A stretch of DNA of 64,000 bases from Pedobacter sandarakinus (lineage in GTDB: Bacteria > Bacteroidota > Bacteroidia > Sphingobacteriales > Sphingobacteriaceae): positions 16,364-80,363 of the forward strand of contig NZ_JAPIVG010000008.1 of NCBI RefSeq assembly GCF_026240095.1. The letters run 5' to 3'. The notes below the pieces were generated by a model that worked only from the letters and a program-made list of their open reading frames with translations, was not told the origin of the DNA and ran no database searches. Shown here one piece after another: positions 43,204-52,777 of this stretch. A program made the position numbers and the translations under genes. Numbering within the stretch: position 1 is the first letter of the stretch; every line of letters begins with the position of its first letter.

Positions 43204-44508
43204 CTATTTACTTATCCAGGCTTCTGGGTTTAATGTTCCCTGCCCTCTTCTAATCTGGAATTTTAAAATCGCATCATCACCAGTATTAGCTACCACACCA
43301 ATGGTTTGCTTGGTATCTACGCTGCTACCAGTACTTACACTAACATTTCTAAGGTTTTGGTAAACCGTAATGTACTCTCCATGGATGATAATAACCACAG
43401 CCCTTCCTTGTATGTACTGTACGGTAAGCACTTTGCCTGCAAACACCGCCCTCACCGCAGCACCATCTGCCGTAGTAATATCTACCCCATCATTGGTGTA
43501 CGATGCCTGGTCTACCTTATGTAATCCGTAGCGCTCGGTAATAGTTCCCGTTGCCACTGGCCAAGGCAACCTACCCCTGTTATTTTCAAAACCAGCAGAT
43601 AATCTTGCTGCTTCTGGGGTAGCTGTTAACAACTCTCCCGTACTTTTCTCTTTCACCGCCGGCGCTGCTGTTGTTACTGGCGCAGGTCTATTTTCTGCCT
43701 TAGCTTTTGCAGCGGCAGCTTTTTCTTCTGCTAATTTCTTTGCAGCGGCAATTCTCGCTTCCTCGGCAGCTTTTCTTCTTGCCTCTTCAATCGCCCGCTG
43801 TATGGCGGCTGCAATTGCCCGATTAATCTGCGCTTGCTCACGCTTCTTAGAAGCAATATCCTGCTTAAACTGTCTCTCCTGTTTGCTTAATTGGTTAAGC
43901 GCAACAGACTGTTTACTTTTATCTTTACCTAAACGTTCCCGCTCCTTCTCTTGCTCTTTTAGTAAATCACTCTTCTCTCTCAAAGTCTTATCCAAAACCT
44001 TAATCTTCCCATTTAAATCTTGCTGGGTATTTTCAATATAGCCAGCTTGTTTTTTCCGGTACTGGCTAAATTGTTGTAGATATTTTATTCGCTTATAGGC
44101 CTGATTAAAATCTTTAGATGCAAAAATAAACATCATCTTATCATAGGCGTTTCTATTGCGCTGGGCAAAACGAATCATCCCCGCATATTCTTTTTTCAAA
44201 TCGCCTAACTGGCCCTGTAGCGTATGTACGGTATTGGTGTTCTGAGAGATTTGGTTATCGAGATTTTTAATTTCCGAATTGATGGTCCCAATCTTATCCT
44301 GGCGAAGCCTAATCTGCGCATTAATGGCGTTTATTTGCTGTAGCGTAAGTTTTTTACCACTTGCGGTTTTATTCAGATTCTTCTGTAGCTGTTCAATTTC
44401 ACGCTGTATAGCTTCTTTTTTCCTTCTAAGCTGGCTTTCGGTTTGTGCACCGGCAGAAAAAGCAAATGCGCAAAGAAACAAGATAAATACGATTTTGTGT
44501 AGCTTCAT
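43204..44508 (-). CDS. EnvC-like murein hydrolase activator (coiled coil plus degenerate LytM)
   Basis: 434 aa. Signal peptide MKLHKIVFILFLCAFAFSAG, then long coiled coil to about 250 (QRNRNAYDKMMFIFASKDFN is the typical EnvC segment), an Ala/Lys-rich linker, and a C-terminal LytM domain. The usual zinc residues are missing: the first motif reads NDGVDI instead of HxGxD and the last LKFQIRR instead of HxH. It therefore probably activates cell-wall amidases, as EnvC does, rather than cutting itself. A -7 box lies 5 nt upstream. Confidence 0.9.
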   Translation of the reverse strand: MKLHKIVFILFLCAFAFSAGAQTESQLRRKKEAIQREIEQLQKNLNKTASGKKLTLQQINAINAQIRLRQDKIGTINSEIKNLDNQISQNTNTVHTLQGQLGDLKKEYAGMIRFAQRNRNAYDKMMFIFASKDFNQAYKRIKYLQQFSQYRKKQAGYIENTQQDLNGKIKVLDKTLREKSDLLKEQEKERERLGKDKSKQSVALNQLSKQERQFKQDIASKKREQAQINRAIAAAIQRAIEEARRKAAEEARIAAAKKLAEEKAAAAKAKAENRPAPVTTAAPAVKEKSTGELLTATPEAARLSAGFENNRGRLPWPVATGTITERYGLHKVDQASYTNDGVDITTADGAAVRAVFAGKVLTVQYIQGRAVVIIIHGEYITVYQNLRNVSVSTGSSVDTKQTIGVVANTGDDAILKFQIRRGQGTLNPEAWISK

Positions 44509-44513
44509 TAAGC

Positions 44514-44521
44514 CAAAAGTA
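44514..44521 (-). promoter_or_regulatory. -7-like box directly before the EnvC-like gene
   Basis: TACTTTTG (minus strand) ends 5 nt before the ATG; a T-rich element lies near the -33 position. This would give a leaderless or nearly leaderless mRNA. Confidence 0.4.
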
Positions 44522-44664
44522 TAAAAATTTTGCAGTAAAAAATATTAAAATTGAGATACTAAGGCCATTGGAAACCATCTTCATTCGTTCTTCATCATGC
44601 ATTCGCCATCGTCCCGCTAAAAAGTATTTTTGATTTGGAAAGCAAAGACAGCAACCATTAGGTT

Positions 44665-44729
44665 AAAGCAGCCCCGCCCTCGTTTCTGCCCCGAAGAAAA
44701 ATCGGGGGCATCCACTAAGTCGGGTTTAG
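44665..44729 (-). repeat. dispersed intergenic repeat, copy 6 (degenerate)
   Basis: Minus strand begins TAAACCCGACTTAGTGGATG and ends GGGCGGGGCTGCTTTAACC. The ends match the family, but the interior differs. Confidence 0.45.
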
Positions 44730-44786
44730 GTGGCCACTTAGCCTAACAATCAACGTTTTAGCTAGCCGAGGCCTCAATAACCATAA

Positions 44787-45578
44787 TTATTTGGCTAAAG
44801 TAAATCTCTTTGGAACACTAAACGGAAAATCTACCGGAACATTGCCATCTATTTTCACAAACTGCATATCAATATTGATTTTCTTGGTTCCAGACAAGGT
44901 ATTAATTTGAAGTGCACCCGGGAACAAAGATTCATTTAACTTTTGGTAATCGGTATAGTTAACCTTTAACGCCTGACCCGCCTTTGCATCGTTTAAATTG
45001 GTTTCAGAAACCTTTAAAAGCGTGTTAAAAAGCAATTTGTAATCTAAATTTTCTTTACTTCCAGAAACTACCCAGTTTCCATTTGCTTGCTTTACATCCG
45101 ATTGCTGGGTTAAAAATTCGCCCATTGCATTGCCTGTTAAAATGGCTTGCAAAGTATTGAAATTAACCTGTTTATTGGTGAAATTATAGATATAACTAAA
45201 GGGCTTTTTGATGTATTCGCTCTTTAATCTATTCATAATCTTAATGCTATCTGGTGTTATCAATGCCCTGGCCACTTCTGCCATCCCGCCTAAGGCAGTA
45301 ATACTCACCCAAATTGTTTCCTTGTCCTTCATTTTAAAGTTCATGGTCACGTCATTGGCATCATTGCCAATAGCCAGGCTCGCCTTTGCCTTTAAAGAAA
45401 GCGTGTTAAATTTTAGTTGTTTGCTATTCAATAAGGCTAAAGCATCTGCTTTAGAATTATCGGTTTTTGTTTCTGTCTTGGCAGCTGGTGCTACAACAAT
45501 CTCCTTTTTGGGTTTACAAGCCGCTAATAAAACGATTGTTCCAAAAACAAATAAGCTATTTAAAATATTTTTTTTCAT
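44787..45578 (-). CDS. DUF4292 family lipoprotein
   Basis: 263 aa. Lipoprotein signal with lipobox LLAAC (VFGTIVLLAACKPKKEI). The body resembles LolA/LolB-like DUF4292: LKAKASLAIGNDANDVTMNF, WVSITALGGMAEVARALITP, and NIDMQFVKIDGNVPVDFPFS followed by VPKRF at the end. Probably anchored in the membrane facing the periplasm. Its ATG overlaps the end of the TPR gene by 23 bp, so they are coupled. Function unknown. Confidence 0.87.
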   Translation of the reverse strand: MKKNILNSLFVFGTIVLLAACKPKKEIVVAPAAKTETKTDNSKADALALLNSKQLKFNTLSLKAKASLAIGNDANDVTMNFKMKDKETIWVSITALGGMAEVARALITPDSIKIMNRLKSEYIKKPFSYIYNFTNKQVNFNTLQAILTGNAMGEFLTQQSDVKQANGNWVVSGSKENLDYKLLFNTLLKVSETNLNDAKAGQALKVNYTDYQKLNESLFPGALQINTLSGTKKINIDMQFVKIDGNVPVDFPFSVPKRFTLAK

Positions 45579-47247
45579 TTATTTTTCTATTTAATATGTC
45601 AGCGCTATTACCTGCGGCTTTGGCCTTTATCCACTGTTCTAGTGCGGCACCTTTATCACCTGTAAAGTATAGTATATCTCCATAATGCTCCAAATAAACA
45701 CCGTTCTTATCGCTATTGTTTTGCAACGCTTTTTCGATCCATACTTTAGCCAAATCATATTTCTGCTGCTTAAACAAGATATACGAATAAGTATCACATG
45801 TAGATGGATTTTCGGGCATGGCATTGGCAGCAGTTTCTGCATATTTAGCAGCTTTTGCCAGGTCATCGTTCTTTAATGCCAAATAATAGGCATAATTATT
45901 CATAATCAAATAATTATCGGGCTCAATGGCAATGGCCTTTTCAAAAGCAACTTTTGCTTGGTTAAAGTTATTTTGGTTAATATAAATATCGCCTTGCAAG
46001 GCATATACCTGTGCTTGTAAACTCCTATTGTCTACATCAAGCTGTAATGCATTCTTCAGGTTGTTCTGGGCCTGCTCCATTTTACCCGTTTTAAACAAAG
46101 CGTAAGCAGTATAGTAATATAAACTTGCCTGATTCGGATAAATAGTCAACGCCTCATCGCCAACTTTAACTGCCTCATTATATTGTCCAATTAAGGTCTC
46201 AATGTTTATAATTTGTTCCCAAACCGCATAAATCTGGTCGTTTAACTTTAGCGCTGAACGATATTGTACCAAGGCTTCCTTGAACTTGTTTTGCTGATAA
46301 AGTACATCTCCATAAAGCGCCAGTGCTTTGGCTTCAGTAGGGTTTTTATCAGCCAGCAGTTTACTCAATGCCATTATCTCTCCGGCAACAGTGGGTTGGT
46401 TGAGCTTATTAAACAGGCTTGCCAAAATCTTTATCTTTTCATTTAATGGCATCTCGGGGCTTTCGAAAGCCAGCTGTAAAGCAGAAAAAGTTGCCTTATC
46501 ATTTTTTTGCTTTTTGTATATATCTGCCATACCCAAATTAACCTCATAATTATTAGGTTCCATTAGGTGAGCCTTAGCAAGTACGTTCAAAGCTTCAGCG
46601 TCGTTTCCTTTTTGCAACAATAAACCTGCAGCATATAAATAATTTTTTACATCGGCCTGGTTGCCTTCCAAAAGTTTAACGATATCGCTCTGCGTTGCGC
46701 TTCCACTACCAGCTAAACGTCTTTTAGCATTTTGCAGTTCGTTAGAATCGCCGAATCGGGTTAGAATCTCATCGTAAGTTTTTTTTGCCGCCTCAGGTTG
46801 GTTAGCTAAGTACTGTGCATTTGCTTTATCAAAGTAATACCCATCCACATCTGGTTCAATTTTAATAAGTGCATCAAAAACGGCAATTAGTTCCGTCATT
46901 TTATTGCCTCTCTTATATATCTCCGCTAACATGCGATTGTACCAAACATTATCAGGCTTAATTTTAAGCGCTTGTACCATGTTTAATGCGGCTTCAGGAA
47001 GTCGGTTTAGCCTGAAATTTGCACTGGCCAGCTCATAGTAAGCAGCATCCTGTTTAGGATCTAAATCAATAATCTTCGAAAAACTCTTCGCCGCAGCCTC
47101 ATAATTCTCAGCCATTTTTTCCCGTAAACCAGCAAAAAACATTTGTTTTACCATGTTGCTATCCCGAGCGACATTGGCCGGTCCAGGCATCTGGCCAAAT
47201 GCGTTCAGGTTAATCAAGGCAAGAAAGAAAAAGAAGTATTTTTTCAT
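45556..47247 (-). CDS. secreted tetratricopeptide-repeat protein
   Basis: 563 aa from the ATG at 47247 (an ATG two codons upstream is equally possible). Signal peptide MKKYFFFFLALINLNAFG. About 12 TPR-like helical pairs run through it, e.g. NYEAAAKSFSKIIDLDPKQD, KEALVQYRSALKLNDQIY, NQAKVAFEKAIAIEPDNYLI and the ending HYGDILYFTGDKGAALEQW. TPR proteins are scaffolds; the DUF4292 partner suggests a cell-envelope role. In Bacteroidota this pair and a downstream EnvC-like gene often occur together. Confidence 0.9.
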   Translation of the reverse strand: MKKYFFFFLALINLNAFGQMPGPANVARDSNMVKQMFFAGLREKMAENYEAAAKSFSKIIDLDPKQDAAYYELASANFRLNRLPEAALNMVQALKIKPDNVWYNRMLAEIYKRGNKMTELIAVFDALIKIEPDVDGYYFDKANAQYLANQPEAAKKTYDEILTRFGDSNELQNAKRRLAGSGSATQSDIVKLLEGNQADVKNYLYAAGLLLQKGNDAEALNVLAKAHLMEPNNYEVNLGMADIYKKQKNDKATFSALQLAFESPEMPLNEKIKILASLFNKLNQPTVAGEIMALSKLLADKNPTEAKALALYGDVLYQQNKFKEALVQYRSALKLNDQIYAVWEQIINIETLIGQYNEAVKVGDEALTIYPNQASLYYYTAYALFKTGKMEQAQNNLKNALQLDVDNRSLQAQVYALQGDIYINQNNFNQAKVAFEKAIAIEPDNYLIMNNYAYYLALKNDDLAKAAKYAETAANAMPENPSTCDTYSYILFKQQKYDLAKVWIEKALQNNSDKNGVYLEHYGDILYFTGDKGAALEQWIKAKAAGNSADILNRKINEKKYFK

Positions 47248-47305
47248 AATCATAAGATTAGCCTAAAAGCATTGTGCATAAAACGCCACGCATAGATTCT
47301 AGAAT

Positions 47306-47737
47306 TTATTTTCCTGTATGCCCATAGCCACCCTCGCCTCTCTGGGTCTCATCTAGCGACGTTACCGAATTCCAACTTACTGTTTCATGCTTAGCGACAA
47401 CCATTTGCGCAATTCTATCACCATTAACGATTTTAAAATCTGTATCTGATAAATTCACTAATAAAACCTTTAATTCACCTCGGTAATCTGCATCTATAGT
47501 GCCTGGTGCATTAACAATGCTTATGCCATGCTTGTATGCCAAACCACTTCTAGGCCTTATTTGTGCCTCATAACCAATAGGCAGCGCAATGAATAACCCA
47601 GTAGGTACGAGCATGCGTTGAAGAGGTTTCAGAATAATGTCTTCTTCGATCCACGCACGCAAATCCATACCCGCAGCATGTGCCGTTTCATATTGGGGAA
47701 GTGGGTGTTCAGATTTATTGATGATATTTATTTCCAT
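47306..47737 (-). CDS. dut: dUTP diphosphatase
   Basis: 143 aa. All five dUTPase motifs are recognisable: AAGMDLRAW (1), RPRSGLAYKHG (2), VNAPGTIDADYRGEL (3), GDRIAQMVV (4) and the Gly-rich GEGGYGHTGK end (5). It hydrolyses dUTP to dUMP. 22 bp after the flippase gene. Confidence 0.97.
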   Translation of the reverse strand: MEINIINKSEHPLPQYETAHAAGMDLRAWIEEDIILKPLQRMLVPTGLFIALPIGYEAQIRPRSGLAYKHGISIVNAPGTIDADYRGELKVLLVNLSDTDFKIVNGDRIAQMVVAKHETVSWNSVTSLDETQRGEGGYGHTGK

Positions 47738-47759
47738 GTTTGAAATAGGTTGAAGGCGC

Positions 47760-49247
47760 TTACCGCTTTAGTATTTTTAGAAGATCTTTCTTCTCAAAAT
47801 AGGCAATACCGGCAATAAATGCAACAAGCAATACATTACCAACATAAATATTACGGTTAAAAAGGAAGAACGACGAAAAGACAAGGATAGTGGATATGGT
47901 GAGATATGCCAAAATCTTCTTTAAGTTGTAGGGTATAGGGTAATACTTTTGTCCAAGTAGGTAGGACAGGATGGTCATGGTAGCGTATGCGGCCAGAGAT
48001 ACCCAAGCCGAACCCATATAGCCGTACCTTGGAATTAAGATGATATTGAAAACAATGGTTATCAGAGCGCCTACCAGGGAAATATATAAGCCAAATTTGG
48101 TTTGATCAGAAAGGCGATACCATACAGACAAATTCATATAAATCCCTAAACAAACATACCCAAGTAATAAGTAAGGAACGGCAGGTAAACCTACCCAATA
48201 TTCCGCACGGTGGGCCGCATCTCTACTGATGAAAAATTTTAATATTTCAATATTGGCTACGAGCGCAACAAATAAAACAGCCAAAGCAATAGTAAAATAT
48301 TGAAGAATGGTGGCGTAGGTTTGTTTAGCATTGGCATTCTTTGCGTGACTAAAAAAGAATGGCTCTGCACCTAGCCTGAATGCTGTATTAAAGATGCTCA
48401 TGAAAATAGCAATCTTACACACGGCACCATAGATTCCCAGTTGCGCCTCGGTGAGATACTTATCGAGCAGTATTTTGTCTAGATTTTCATTTATGATAAA
48501 AGAGAGGTTAGCTACAAGTACCGGCCAGCTATAGGAGAGCATCTTTGTAAACAGGGCCTTATCGAATTTGAGCTGCAACTTTAAGAACTCTGGAAGCAGG
48601 AGTGCAAAAGTGACCACACTGGCGATTAGATTTGCAATGAAAACATAGCCAACCCATTTCTCCCGGAAGAAACTACTAAAAAAACTTGCTGTGGGCCAAT
48701 TGTTTTTAATAATGGCGGGGATCACATATATAAAAAATAAGCAAACACTAACGTAAGTAAGTATATTAACAAATTTTAACAGGCTGTAGCGAAATGGCTT
48801 TCCATCGGCACGTAGTTTAGCAAAGGGAATAATGCAAATGGCGTCTGAAAAGAGCAACCATAGAAAGTATTGTACATATCGGCGCTGATCTTGAAACTGC
48901 GACATATCATTGTTTAGCAGCCAGCGGGTAATGGGATTTGTAAATACTAAACCAGTAACAAGAAAAAGAGTAGATATAAATCCGACAACTAAAAAAGAGT
49001 TGTTATAAACCTGCTGTTTCTGATCTTCGTGTTTGTTTAGATACCTAAAAAATGTGGTTTCCATCCCGAAAGACAAAATCGCATTAATTAAAGAGGCATA
49101 GCTATACATCTTAGTAAATACGCCATAAGCTGCTGCCGCATAGGTACGCGTGAAGATTGGAGTAAGAATAAAATTGAGGAGCCTGGAAACAATAGTGCTG
49201 ATACCGTAAACCATTGTTTGCCCCAAAAACTTTTTATATACAGACAA
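47760..49247 (-). CDS. polysaccharide biosynthesis/oligosaccharide flippase (Wzx/MATE-like)
   Basis: 495 aa with 12-14 membrane helices. N-terminus VYKKFLGQTMVYGISTIVSR and IFTRTYAAAAYGVFTKMYSY are typical of the polysaccharide exporter family (PST). It probably moves lipid-linked glycans across the inner membrane. Start is TTG. No glycosyltransferases surround it, so the glycan is unknown; dut follows. Confidence 0.9.
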   Translation of the reverse strand: MSVYKKFLGQTMVYGISTIVSRLLNFILTPIFTRTYAAAAYGVFTKMYSYASLINAILSFGMETTFFRYLNKHEDQKQQVYNNSFLVVGFISTLFLVTGLVFTNPITRWLLNNDMSQFQDQRRYVQYFLWLLFSDAICIIPFAKLRADGKPFRYSLLKFVNILTYVSVCLFFIYVIPAIIKNNWPTASFFSSFFREKWVGYVFIANLIASVVTFALLLPEFLKLQLKFDKALFTKMLSYSWPVLVANLSFIINENLDKILLDKYLTEAQLGIYGAVCKIAIFMSIFNTAFRLGAEPFFFSHAKNANAKQTYATILQYFTIALAVLFVALVANIEILKFFISRDAAHRAEYWVGLPAVPYLLLGYVCLGIYMNLSVWYRLSDQTKFGLYISLVGALITIVFNIILIPRYGYMGSAWVSLAAYATMTILSYLLGQKYYPIPYNLKKILAYLTISTILVFSSFFLFNRNIYVGNVLLVAFIAGIAYFEKKDLLKILKR

Positions 49248-49388
49248 TTTGATTGTAGATTATGTATTTATGCGTTAGATTGAAGTTAGCTTCTCCATTC
49301 CAAATCAAAAATGATTTTAATTAATAAGCGTAAATTTAGATGATTTACAGTCCAAATCGTAATTCTTTAATTTAATTCTTTAGGGCGA

Positions 49389-49673
49389 TTACCAAAGCAG
49401 GTTTTTCTTTACCACTTCAAAATTGCGAAAATTCTTGATTTCACCTTCACTCATTTCAACGCTTTCGACCACGGCTTTTTCTGGCCCTTCCTTGCACCAA
49501 TCTACAAATGCGTCTAAAATAAAGGAGCTTGCTTCAGCTTCGATGGTAACACTTCCATCTTTTTTGTTCTTTACAAATCCCTTTATGCCCATTTGATCGG
49601 CTACAGCTTTTGTACTAGCCCTAAAGAAAACGCCCTGTACCTTGCCTGACACCCGAATATTTAAATGTTTCAT
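49389..49673 (-). CDS. acyP: acylphosphatase
   Basis: 94 aa from the ATG at 49673 (another at 49682). Catalytic signature SGKVQGVFFRASTKAVADQM (Arg and, further on, Asn in GFVKNKKDGSV) is intact; the end is RNFEVVKKN-like. It hydrolyses acyl phosphates. Stands alone. Confidence 0.95.
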   Translation of the reverse strand: MKHLNIRVSGKVQGVFFRASTKAVADQMGIKGFVKNKKDGSVTIEAEASSFILDAFVDWCKEGPEKAVVESVEMSEGEIKNFRNFEVVKKNLLW

Positions 49674-49728
49674 ATCAATCATTCTTAACTATTAGGCAAA
49701 GTTAGCAAACCAAATGTGATCAGCATGA

Positions 49729-50685
49729 TTATTGACTTAATTCATCGTTCAATACTTTAAGCCTGGCAAGACCATGAAGGTATTCTTGCCAAATCTGTTG
49801 CAAAATTTCTCGGGCAGGCTTAATTTCATCCAGCATAGCAGATACCTGGCCTATCTCGAGTTCTCCATTTTCCATATCGCCCTCGAACATGCCTAATTTA
49901 GCTCTGGCTTTCCCCAAAAGTGTAAGCAGTTCCCCCCGATCGGCGCCGGCCAATTCAGCTGCAGCTACCGCCTCTGCAAAAGCGTTCTTCAATAACCGCA
50001 CGGGCACTAAAGGTTTCATTGCCAATTTGGTATCGCCTTCTGCAGCACTCAAAATCCTTTGCTTAAATGCCGGATGTGCCGATGATTCTTCCGCAACAGC
50101 AAAGGCAGAGCCGATTTGTACCGCATCGGCACCCAAGGCAAATGCCGCCAACATGGCGCTCCCGCTGCCAATTCCACCTGCTGCAATCACAGGTATTTGA
50201 ATCTGCTTCCTGATCATGGGAATAAGGCAAAGTGTGGTAGTTTCTTCGCGACCATTATGCCCACCGGCTTCGAAACCTTCAGCAACAATTGCATCAACCC
50301 CAGCTGCTTGTGCTTTTAGGGCAAACTTGGTGTTCGCAACAACATGTACTACGGTAATACCCTGTGCTTTCAGATGTGAGGTCCATAATGCCGGGTTCCC
50401 TGCCGAAGAGAACACAATTTTAACTTTTTCTTCAATTATAACCTCTATAATTTCTTCGATGTTGGGATATAACAATGGAACATTAACGCCAAAAGGTTTT
50501 TTTGTAGCCGATTTACATTTTTGGATATGTGTTCTTAAAACATCAGGATACATAGAACCGGCACCTATAATACCCAAACCACCAGCATTAGAAACGGCGG
50601 ATGCAAGCCGCCAACCGCTGCACCATACCATTCCGGCCTGGATTATTGGGTATTTAATATCGAAAAGTTTGCAAATGGAATTCAT
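49729..50685 (-). CDS. nitronate monooxygenase / FabK-like flavoprotein
   Basis: 318 aa TIM-barrel FMN enzyme: IKYPIIQAGMVWCSGWRLAS, AVSNAGGLGIIGAGSM, VAEGFEAGGHNGREETTTL, PVIAAGGIGSGSAMLAAFAL, GADAVQIGSAFAVAEES. This family contains both nitronate monooxygenases and enoyl-ACP reductase II, and I cannot separate them here. It is 3 bp after the amidohydrolase gene stop, so probably one operon. Confidence 0.9.
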   Translation of the reverse strand: MNSICKLFDIKYPIIQAGMVWCSGWRLASAVSNAGGLGIIGAGSMYPDVLRTHIQKCKSATKKPFGVNVPLLYPNIEEIIEVIIEEKVKIVFSSAGNPALWTSHLKAQGITVVHVVANTKFALKAQAAGVDAIVAEGFEAGGHNGREETTTLCLIPMIRKQIQIPVIAAGGIGSGSAMLAAFALGADAVQIGSAFAVAEESSAHPAFKQRILSAAEGDTKLAMKPLVPVRLLKNAFAEAVAAAELAGADRGELLTLLGKARAKLGMFEGDMENGELEIGQVSAMLDEIKPAREILQQIWQEYLHGLARLKVLNDELSQ

Positions 50686-50688
50686 ATG

Positions 50689-51855
50689 CTATATCAACTT
50701 AATTACTTTATCACTTTGAATGCTAAAATCTGTACTTAGCTGCACAAGGTTTAGGCCGGGTTTTTTACCAATTGAAAGGCTCCCAAACTGTCCATCAACA
50801 CCCAGGAATTTGGCACCATTCTGTGTGGCCCATTGCAGCATTAATTCAAAATTAACCTGTTTTCGATCTTGCAGCGTTTTCATTTCTGCCAAGATATTCA
50901 GCTGATGATTGCTGGCCAAACTATCCGTACCTAAGGTAATCTTCACCCCCTCTGCTATCAGTAAATCTACATCTGGCAAGGCATCTTCAATATATAAATT
51001 GGCTTGCGGGCAAAGACACCAGAACAAATCTGGATGCATTCGCCTCGAGAAATTTATATCTTCCTGATCAGTTACAGTATTATGCACTAAAAGCGTCTTT
51101 TGTTTTTTAATATGAGGTAACCAGGTTTGTAGCGAAGACTTCCCGGCGGGACTAAAAAACGCAATATCTAATTCTAGAAATTGGTAAAGATTTAAGAATC
51201 CACCGGTTTTGCTAATGAAAAAATCGTTTTCATCCTTGGTTTCCTGGTTGTGTACACTCAATATCGCACCCTCCTGCTCAGCCCGGCTATTAATCAGGTT
51301 AAACAATTCACCAGATACCGAATAAGGAGCATGGGCAGTAACACTTACAGGTAAGGGTAAAAATCCTTCACGTACACGTAATGCCCCGTCCATAACAAGA
51401 AAGGCATTTTTTGGGTTGAAACCCATAGCCTCTACAAAGGTGTGGTAGTAAATATTACTTCGTTGTTTTATTAACTTCGAACCGATTTCATTCGAAATAT
51501 CGCCTACCGCTACAATTCCATTTTCAAACATTTGCAAGTCGGCAGCTTCCATAGCCCTTAGTTGCTCGTCTGCGTTAGAATGTCTATTACTTATAACCGC
51601 TTGTACGAAATTAACTAAACCTGTTCGCTTACTTATTTTCCCCAACATGTGAGACAATTCCAAATGACAATGGGTGTTGATAAAGCCAGGTACTATTGCA
51701 CCTGAATAGGTTATAATCTCATTTTTGGCCGCATTAGTGGTTTCTTGAGTTGAAACCTCCACTATTTCTCCAGCATGATTTACTCCAATAATACCATTTT
51801 TGATAGCAGGTGCGGTTACCGGAAATACCCAATCGGCTGAGAAATATTTTAGCAT
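50689..51855 (-). CDS. amidohydrolase (cytosine-deaminase-like/chlorohydrolase family)
   Basis: 388 aa. Metal ligands of a subtype III amidohydrolase are visible: PGFINTHCHLELSHML (HxH, near 60), VTAHAPYSVSGE near 180, LSVHNQETKDENDF near 215 and TLGTDSLASNHQ near 300. Members deaminate purines, S-adenosylhomocysteine-like nucleosides or aminofutalosine; the substrate here cannot be read from sequence. Coupled to the nitronate monooxygenase-like gene. Confidence 0.87.
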   Translation of the reverse strand: MLKYFSADWVFPVTAPAIKNGIIGVNHAGEIVEVSTQETTNAAKNEIITYSGAIVPGFINTHCHLELSHMLGKISKRTGLVNFVQAVISNRHSNADEQLRAMEAADLQMFENGIVAVGDISNEIGSKLIKQRSNIYYHTFVEAMGFNPKNAFLVMDGALRVREGFLPLPVSVTAHAPYSVSGELFNLINSRAEQEGAILSVHNQETKDENDFFISKTGGFLNLYQFLELDIAFFSPAGKSSLQTWLPHIKKQKTLLVHNTVTDQEDINFSRRMHPDLFWCLCPQANLYIEDALPDVDLLIAEGVKITLGTDSLASNHQLNILAEMKTLQDRKQVNFELMLQWATQNGAKFLGVDGQFGSLSIGKKPGLNLVQLSTDFSIQSDKVIKLI

Positions 51856-51964
51856 GAAACGAATGTAAGACTTTTGATTTATGAATTATAACATCAGTCT
51901 CTGACAGAAAGAAAAGAAATAAACTGTAATATAATGGCTGTCTATTGCACTGAGAAGAAAAAAG

Positions 51965-52037
<73 letters not shown>

Positions 52038-52356
52038 TTTTAATGGGGTTGCAAGTATAGAAAAAATTATCCTTTGTATAAAAAATATGTGAATTTTTTT
52101 CAGCTAATGTTCGATTTCCAAATCTAACGTGAAGCATTTCATGTTTCAAACGAGCCGATTTAACATTAACCAGGCATTTTCCAAAACAAAGATTGTTGTT
52201 ATTCCCCCCAATATGTAGAGAAACTCCCCAACTCATAAATTTTGGCACATATGCAATTGCCTGATAAACAATAGAATATGATAGCGACCCACCTTTGGCA
52301 CCATTATGAAGCCATAGCAAGTATTATAACACAAATAAATTTTAAAATAATATACT
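52038..52356. other. intergenic region before the small secreted pair
   Basis: No credible gene. A minus-strand open frame here runs into the tRNA-Thr and is rejected. The promoter of the first small secreted protein should lie in the last 60 bp; no strong consensus is seen. Confidence 0.4.
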
Positions 52357-52671
52357 ATGAAAAAGTTCATTTTATCAGCTACATTTTTAGCTTTCGCAGG
52401 ATTCTCAGCAGTACAAGCAAGTGAAGTAAATACAATTAAAAATGCTGCAATTGTTGCAGTTCAAGATAGCGCAGTGAAAACTCCAGTTAAATTGGAAGAA
52501 CTTCCAGAACCAGTTACCACAGCATTAAAATCTGATGCTTATAAAGGTTGGACAGCAACTGAAGCATGGATGGTTAAGGAAGGAACGAAAGAATATTACT
52601 TAATCAATGTTAAGAAAGAAGCAGAAACAGGTTCTGTGAAAATCGACAAAGACGGTAAGCCCGTACAATAA
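52357..52671 (+). CDS. small secreted protein, PepSY-like (copy 1)
   Basis: 104 aa. Signal peptide MKKFILSATFLAFAGFSAVQ, cleaved probably after QA, then a region of about 80 residues with LEELPEPVTTALKSDAYKGW, AWMVKEGTKEYYLINVKKEA and GSVKIDKDGKPV. The pattern (LP xx V near the start and a final xxxDxxGK) resembles the PepSY-like/BLIP-like small periplasmic proteins of Bacteroidota. Function unknown. It has a 104-aa paralogue 107 bp downstream with 5 differences. Confidence 0.88.
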   Translation: MKKFILSATFLAFAGFSAVQASEVNTIKNAAIVAVQDSAVKTPVKLEELPEPVTTALKSDAYKGWTATEAWMVKEGTKEYYLINVKKEAETGSVKIDKDGKPVQ

Positions 52672-52777
52672 GCTACGCCGTTCTAAGGCATAATCAGGCG
52701 TGCCCCCAGGGGCAACGCTTAAACTAAACCCGAACCACGAGACAGCATTTGTCTCATTACCATTAAATTTAAATAAG

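Noticed and set aside
52700..52777. N-terminal extension of small secreted protein copy 2
   Set aside because: The signal peptide begins at the ATG at 52778, exactly matching copy 1.
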